Origin: Corylus avellana
Lineage: Eukaryota > Streptophyta > Magnoliopsida > Fagales > Betulaceae
Length of the DNA stretch: 64,000 nucleotides
Assembly (NCBI RefSeq): GCF_901000735.1
Contig: NC_081542.1
Span: 13,291,180-13,355,179 of the forward strand
Direction: 5' to 3'
In this document: positions 57,371 to 64,000 of the stretch, piece after piece
Layout: each line of letters begins with the position of its first letter
Numbering within the stretch: the stretch's first letter is position 1
Position numbers and translations under genes: made by a program
Notes under the pieces: model-generated
The model's database searches: none
Seen by the model: the letters and a program-made list of their open reading frames with translations, nothing else
Told to the model about the DNA's origin: nothing

Positions 57371-58453
57371 TATTTAATTAATATTTTGATATTCTTCTTT
57401 ACATTTTGGCACAAACCTTCTGCACGTAAGACATTTAACTGAAATAAAAAAGTAAGTATTCGAACTAGTGACCTCCGCTTCATTAAGCGTGGTCACAGCC
57501 GATTGATCTACCTAATACTTCGATGTGATATTATGTCATTAATGTCAAAAATTTAAATTAATAAAAAAATATATTTTGATATTTTAACTAAAAAAATGAG
57601 AAAAATCTGAATGACGTGTGGGTCATCATCAATCAATAATCTAAAACTTTACACTAATATTATAAGAAAAGACATTACAGGTAATATACACCCATGTTTG
57701 AGAGATCTGTTGGGCCCATCAAAATATGAGATGATGAGGACCCCACCACACCCTCTTGAGAGAAAATTCCCTCTGCATCTTTTTATTTAATTTAATTTAA
57801 TTTATTTATGAAAAAGAAAAACACCGTGGGCTCCACAACACTTGCATGGGAGTTGGATACGCCGTGTTTCGGGTGACGTGGCTTTCCAAACAAGAATACT
57901 ACTTGCGTGACTTGTAGTTGTTGGAGTCTTCTATTTTTCTTAATTATTTTTCTTTTCTTTTTCCTTTCCTTTTTTTTTTTAATTAAATTAAAAAAAAAAA
58001 AAAAAAAAAAACTCCTAGAAGGACCCACACAAAAGCCATTTATCTATCTGGAGCAGTTGGCCATAGGAGGAGGACCTCCCTCTGTCTCTCACATAGATTC
58101 AACCCATAGTTGACTGCCAAGGGTCACCAACCCATTTCCTGGAAGATTTCTTTCTTTCTCTCCATGCCCTCTAAGGAAACCAAAAGCTTAAATTCAATAA
58201 AATAACCCTAGTTATTAAACCGTTATAATTTGATAATATGATTAAAATTTATAAAAAAAAAAAAAAACAATTAATAATATATACTTTAAAAAAAAATTAA
58301 ATTAAAGACTGCAACTCTACACATGAACAAAAACAGAGGAGAGGCAGAGTAGTTGAAGACAACTCTACAAGACTGCAACTTTCGTCTCCGCCCATTTCTC
58401 ATGCTCTAACAAGCCCTACAATCCATTCTCTTCCAACCTCATTACTCCAAAAT
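57371..58453. other. Upstream region of the DNase I-like gene
   Basis: Holds a poly-T to poly-A stretch (about 57,968-58,011) that can fold on itself, AT-rich DNA, and the 5' UTR just before 58,454. No further gene recognised. Confidence 0.5.
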
Positions 58454-61400
58454 ATGCTCAAACTTCTCAACAAGAACCTCCGTCGCCTCTGCTACCGCCT
58501 CCGCTGGCCCATTCGCCACCACTCTAAGCCCAAAATTCTCGTCAAACGGTTCGGGAAAACTAACTCCAAAGCTCAGTTTGATGCGAAAAACGAACCGAGC
58601 CTTAATGGGTCGGCTGTGGTTCACCCGAATGGGGATTTGGGTGATCTAAAGACAGAGAAACCGATAAGGATAGCGACTTTCAATGCTGCCCTGTTCTCCA
58701 TGGCATCCGCAGTTCCGGAGGCCGAGAAGACGGCGAGTTTTGGCAACGAAAATGGAGATATATTGAAGGCGGTGCGGTCTATGGACATAAAATTACGAAC
58801 AAAGTCTGCAAATGATCGTCCGAAAAGTATTTTAAAGCAATCTCCCTTGCATCCCAGTACCATTTCCATGAATGGTAAGGACAATCTTTCTAAGCAACAA
58901 AAGTTCGAGAAATCGAAGTTACGGGTGTCGATAAATTTGCCTGATAACGAGATTTCTTTATTGAGGAGTAGACAATTGAGCTTTGATGAAAGGGAGGGTT
59001 CTTCTTCTGCTGCTGCTGCCGCCGCTTCAGCTAGTACAACAACTAGAATTTTGAGAGGAAAAGCTCCATTGAGATCCACTGCGAGCTTCTTTGCAAGTAC
59101 GGTAAATGGTGGGGATGGTGAGGGGTATAGGAGTCGTAGGACTGTCCTTGAAGTGCTGAGAGAGTTGGATGCTGATATATTGGCTCTGCAAGATGTGAAG
59201 GCGGAGGAAGAGAAGGCCATGAAGCCTCTCTCTGATTTGGCTGGTGCTTTGGGGATGAATTATGTGTTTGCTGAGAGCTGGGCGCCGGAGTACGGCAACG
59301 CCATCTTGTCGCGGTGGCCGATTAAGCGGTGGAAAGTTCAGAAGATCTATGATGATTCTGATTTCAGGTGAATATTTAGTTTCTTTCCCTATCTCATTGA
59401 ATCCATTTTGGAATTTTAATCAGGTTTCCTCTGTTTTTTTTTTTTTTTTTTGTTTCTGTCTCTGTTTTTCCATAGCATTGATTGCAATCTGTCCAATATG
59501 AAAATTAATGATGCTGCCTTTTATTCCTAACAAATTAAAGCGGTGCATTTAATTAAAATGTTCTTCATTTAAGTGCTCATTCCCATGGTCCCAACCTTTG
59601 CAAGAAAACTTGACAAGATTAGTACTTTTTTAAAAAAATCTAAAGCTACCAATTATTCTGAACTTTTTCCTTATGAAATAACTCCAAAACTGTTTTGGTA
59701 ACTTTTCAGAGTCAAAAAGTTTATCTTACAAAGGTATTTATTTCTGAAAATTATGCCATTATAATGTTGATAAGAAGAAGAAGAAGAAGAAGAAGACTGA
59801 TAATTGAAGGTGTGGTTTGTTAATGATGATTGATCTTTAATGTATGTAGACAGATCTGACACATTGGTGGTTCTGTCCGAATCCCAGTTACAGCTGTATG
59901 CAGTGATGCAGGATAGGAATTTTCGATATTTATCAGTTTTTCTATATTATCATCTGGGTTGTTTCGATTGTTCCAGATCACTGTGGCAATATCTTGAATT
60001 ATTGCCAATATTTAGTAAAGGGATCAGGGATGGAACGATGAACCTTTGTTGGATAATCCATAGAATTTCTGATTGATAGAAAGCTGAACCTGCAGCATTC
60101 TAGAGTTTCCTTTTTCCGAGAAATGTACTGTTTTTTTGACAATTCCCCTGAATTTGTTCAAATCATTTCCAGTGTTTTCCCAGCTAAAAGAAATGCCATA
60201 GAATGGTAAAATTTTGAAGATTTTCATTTTGTTTTGGTTGCTTCAGGCTTCAGCATTTCCTCTAGGCTCTATCTATTATGATTGTCAACATCACTGAAAA
60301 GTCTAGGAGCCCAACTCCTTGGCTCCTTTCCAGCCTTAAAATTTGTTTGTTTTGAGAGAAAATGAAGTATCACAGTTACAATAATAAAATATCCAGGTTA
60401 GGTAAGATGTGCATTGGTAAAACTGCAATGCAGGTTTGCTATGCTATTAAATTATTAGCATGATTGAGAAGTACGAGGGCGACTCATCCTCTTATTCCTT
60501 TAAAATGTAGCATTCATGGAGGATTTTTATTTATTTATTTATTATTATTTGGTAAAAGCATTAATACAGAAAGAAAGAAATTTGTCTTCACTATATGGAA
60601 TTCGTTATCAATGTCATAAATTTAGTCTTTATTTTTTGGAAGGTGTCATTCATCAGTTTTTACTTCTGCTAAAAACATAAATTATATTTGGAGACCCTTT
60701 AATCTTCTTTCTGTTAGCAGTTGGCAGTGGCATGGCCTTGTTCTTGATTCTTGAGATCCCCAATATACAATAAAATTAATAATAATAACATCAACAACAA
60801 CAAAGAAAGAAAGAAAAGATTATCTAAAAGAGAATTGAACAAACAACAACAATAAACAGGAAAAATTACATTGTGTGACTCCCTTTTTGTGTTTTTTGGT
60901 GACAGGAATGTTCTAAAGGCCACCATTGATGTACCCCACATGGGGGAAGTGAACTTCAACTGCACCCACCTTGATCATCTTGATGAGAACTGGAGGATGA
61001 AGCAGATAAATGCAATGATTCAGTCTAGTGATGAACCTCACATTTTAGCTGGAGGTCTCAATTCTCTTGATGAAACAGATTACTCACAAGAAAGATGGAC
61101 TGACATTGTAAATGTAAATTGGAAAAACCTCACTGATACTATATATATATATATATATATATATTACATTCATCTGATCAATGGATTTATGTGTTGCAGT
61201 ACTATGAAGAGATGGGAAAGCCAACACCAAAGGTGGAAGTGATGAGATTTTTGAAGAGCAAACAGTATACAGATGGCAAGGACTTTGCAGGAGAATGCGA
61301 ATCAGTAGTCATGATTGCCAAAGGCCAAAGTAATACAAAATCTATCACCTGCCTCTTTGCCCCTTTTGTCTAAATTTTTAGAGAAATGCTATTTATGTAT

Positions 61401-61783
61401 ACGACTAGAATAACGTGACAGTGAAAATTAGTCATTTGGTTTTATCTTAGTTGTATGGCAGTCGTATTACAAAACATTCTGAATGCATTTGATATGCAGG
61501 TGTGCAGGGAACATGCAAGTACGGAACTCGGGTGGACTATGTATTGGTATCCCCAAATTCACCTTACAAGTTTGTTCCTGGATCATATTCAGTCTTTTCA
61601 TCCAAAGGGACTTCTGATCATCACATAGTGAAAGTTGATGTCGTGAAAGTAATCACCACAGCTGAAGAACATGTCACTAGAAAGAGGCGACAACCAAAGC
61701 AGCAAGTTGTAAAGATAACAACAAAAACTTCTCCATCGAAAGGTATATGGAAGAAGAACACATTGACAGAGAGAAACAGTTAA
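58454..61783 (+). CDS. DNase I-like (EEP superfamily) protein
   Basis: Exons 58,454-59,367, 60,906-61,113, 61,200-61,329 and 61,500-61,783 join in frame and encode 511 residues. Landmarks of the endonuclease/exonuclease/phosphatase fold appear in order: IRIATFNAAL (about 71-80), LRELDADILALQD (to 247), GNAILSRWPI, NFNCTHLDH (to 328), AGGLNSLD (353-360), GTRVDYVL (426-433) and SDHHIVKVDV (456-465). A low-complexity Ser/Ala stretch lies in exon 1, within an insertion between the first two motifs. Relatives act on nucleic acids, phosphoinositides or other phosphoesters; the substrate here is unknown. Two metal-site positions differ from the usual family residues (LQD for LQE, GGLN for GDxN), so activity is uncertain. 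The exon 2 donor could also be six bases earlier (after 61,107). Confidence 0.85.
61141..61163. repeat. (AT)n microsatellite in a short intron
   Basis: About eleven AT units inside the 86-bp intron between exons 2 and 3 of the DNase I-like gene. Confidence 0.9.
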
Positions 61784-63438
61784 ATTCTTTTTGTTTTTTT
61801 CTCAGTTTTTGAGGAACACTTTCTTCTGCTATGAATTGTAAATCATTTAACACTGTTTTTACTCGTTTTGGTAGATACAATACAAGGATAGAGATGACAT
61901 TTTATAATATTTACTAGGCGCTTACGTCTGCTCTGCAGGCGGCCACTCTTTTACGTTAATGGATGTCATCTTTGCAAGTTAATTTCATGCTAATCTCAGT
62001 TAATTTGATTTGTTTAATAATGGTTTAGATTTGTTAATGTAACTTCTCCCCCCCTCTCTTTGACTTTTTGTGTGTGTTGGGGGGAACCCTTTCAAGGATA
62101 TATGCTTAGAGTGCACTCAAAATTAATAGCAAGACAAAAAAATTAGTAAAATATGGCCTCGTTAACAGAAGAAAATCCTCTTGTTAATTCACTTTGTTAA
62201 TTCCAAATAGGGCTTCAATCTAGTCGAGTATTACTTGTTCGAACTAGCTCGAGATTCAAATAGTTGTTTGAACTTGGCTTGTCTAAAATTAGCCGACTTT
62301 TAACTCGGCTTGAGTTCAACTCCAAGAAACCGAAAGAGTCAAACTCGAGCAGCAAGGTAAACAAATTATTGCCTCTCAGGCCTTGACTGATTCTACCATA
62401 GTGTGTTTTACCTCAATCTCAAAGGCTTAGGAAAGGTTGAGGTCCTATCATACATCTATATTACCATATTAACATGCACATGTACATAAATGAGTTTGAA
62501 TCAATCGAGTTGAATTTATATGGATTTTGTTTACAAGCCATTGTTGTTGAGTTGAGTCAAATCTATGCGATTTCGGCTCGTCTAATAATGGAACCAGTAT
62601 TAGTATTCAAACTTGATTCATTTATTAAATGAACCAAGTTCAAGTCAAATTTAATAAACTATTCATTTATTAAATTAAACACAATTACACATTGAGAATT
62701 GAAGCAAATATTTCTCTCTTAAGTGAGGAGGTTGTTTCTCACAGAACTTTGGGCCATTGTTGTAATTCTCGCATATCATGATCTGCCTGTCTCTGTAGCC
62801 CATGGGAGTAGGCCCAGCTCTGTCTCTATGAACCGAAAAGAAAAATTCCAATGCTCATAGGTCCACGATACTGTAAACTTTCCTCCACTCAATGTGCCAG
62901 CAAGGACCCCATAATTCTCTCTCCATTCTTTCTCTGACATTTTTAGATACCAAAAGTACCCTTTAACTCCATCAATGATGGATCATATCGGAGCCTCGTC
63001 GGAGATACTTGTAAGAATGAATTCTCTGAAAAATGTTTATCGAGCAGAATGAAGAAGTATGAGGTATTTTCTTTTCTTTGTATATCGACATTGTACGGAG
63101 CTATTCGGGTGCTACAGAACAGAGGTGACTTTATCATTGAAAATAATGGGAAAAATTATTCGTCGTTGAAATAATATTTTGATTGAGCCAAGTCTCCCAC
63201 CGCCAAAACCTGTGTGCGGACTTTAACGACAGACATGAACAGGAGTGCAAATGTGCAATTACCAAAATGACCGCCTAAAACTACAAACACTTTCACCAAG
63301 CTAGGGGCAATTTATGTGAGATCCCATTTTCGTATACTACAAGAACAACTCCGATTTCCCCGCGTTAACGGCGAGCCACGCGCCGCTTGCTAACCTGCGC
63401 CCGTGAGCGGACGATTTTGCCCAACGCACCCCGAGGAG
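61784..63438. other. Intergenic between the DNase I-like and GH3 genes
   Basis: A decayed repeat of the gagctcg/cggcttg type (about 62,205-62,690) similar in style to the nested hAT element at 46,416 occupies the middle. The last 250 bp include the GH3 promoter and 5' UTR and become GC-rich after 63,355. No additional gene recognised. Confidence 0.5.
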
Positions 63439-63725
63439 ATGACAGACGAGGAGATCATGAAGATGCTGGAGGGTCCCACGGGCGACGCCACGCGTCACCA
63501 GCACGAGACTCTCCGGTCCATCCTCGAACGCCAGGGCGCCGTACGCTATCTTCGGCCCTACCTACAAGGCTTCAATGCGCCGGTCGACGCAGCCACCTTC
63601 CGTCGCGCCGTGCCGTTGTCTTCCTACGATGACTACGTTGACAATATCAACTCCATGGCTAACGGTCTCGTTGACCATGATCAGCCTCTCCTCTCCGTTG
63701 ATCCTCTGCTCTGTTTCTTCTACAG
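63439..63725 (+). CDS. GH3 acyl-acid amido synthetase, exon 1 (cut by window end)
   Basis: Starting at ATG 63,439, 95 codons plus two bases encode MTDEEIMKMLEGPTGDATRH, then QHETLRSILERQGAVRYLRP, VPLSSYDDYVDNINSMANG and LLSVDPLLCFFY, followed by a GTGCTC donor. The last two bases (AG) would complete a Ser codon and lead into the SSGTS ATP-binding motif of GH3 enzymes. GH3 proteins conjugate amino acids to plant hormones such as auxin or jasmonate through an adenylated intermediate. Length and spacing match the usual first exon, but one exon cannot assign the subgroup or substrate. The exon is clearly more GC-rich than the rest of the window. An upstream in-frame GTG at 63,403 was not used because plant genes start at ATG. 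Confidence 0.85.
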
Positions 63726-64000
63726 GTGCTCCGTTCTCGTCCCCTCAGACAGTCATCGAGTTTGATTCCCTAAACTCGACGATTTTTATTTTTATTTTTT
63801 CCATATCTTTGATTCATCTGATAATTTATCTGGGAAATTCGATTTATTGATCCTTGTTAAACATTATGACCTAAAAATTTAATTTTGATGCCGTTTTGTA
63901 TTTATCTTTTTTGGGTGATTTGGATTTTCTGAAGGCCATATTTCACATCAAATTTTGAAACTACTGAGACTTGCTATGATGTTGATTTTAAATTTGATCC
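63726..64000 (+). other. Intron 1 of the GH3 gene (incomplete)
   Basis: Follows the donor at 63,726. AT-rich with T-runs; no second exon appears before the window ends. Confidence 0.7.

Noticed and set aside
63403..63438. Upstream in-frame extension of the GH3 exon from GTG
   Set aside because: GTG is not a normal plant start codon; the ATG at 63,439 gives a sensible N-terminus.

Overview
The window is nuclear DNA of a flowering plant, most likely a eudicot. Genes have GT-AG introns, the DNA between them is AT-rich and full of transposon debris, and the proteins are plant families: a PIEZO channel, FBD-type F-box proteins, an RF298-like RING ligase, a CW/MBD protein and a GH3 enzyme. I cannot name the species from sequence alone. 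No bacterial, viral or organellar gene was recognised.

Layout. (1) 1-24,340 is a direct tandem duplication of a unit of about 10.85 kb, split by a 100-N assembly gap at 13,337-13,436. Each unit holds the 3' exons of PIEZO, then a decayed F-box/FBD gene, then a second, older copy of the last PIEZO exon. Only the first PIEZO copy has the exon for the pore outer helix. The gap and the near identity of the units mean two haplotypes placed end to end must be considered. (2) 25,026-26,776, minus strand: a two-exon CW-zinc-finger/methyl-CpG-binding-domain gene. (3) 29,911-34,133, plus strand: a two-exon RING E3 ligase of the RF298/RF4 type, whose intron carries a Mutator-like element with long inverted repeats and a 9-bp target duplication. 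(4) 34,430-45,080: two more F-box/FBD genes on the minus strand, inverted relative to the first two. The proximal one is the only complete family member here (498 aa); the distal one is cut by a stop in exon 2. Both have LINE pieces in intron 1, and their 3' flanks match those of the plus-strand copies in inverted orientation. (5) 45,100-58,400 has no intact gene. It holds a nested pair of hAT-like elements, LTR-retrotransposon pieces, several MITE-like elements, a fragment of a plasma-membrane H+-ATPase gene and another relic of the F-box 3' flank. (6) 58,454-61,783: a four-exon DNase I-like (EEP superfamily) gene. (7) 63,439 to the right edge: exon 1 of a GH3 gene.

The genes do not form a pathway. 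The main story is structural: an F-box/FBD module spread in both orientations and mostly died, one insertion sits between two copies of the PIEZO 3' end, and several non-autonomous transposons carry GC-rich palindrome arrays in an AT-rich background.
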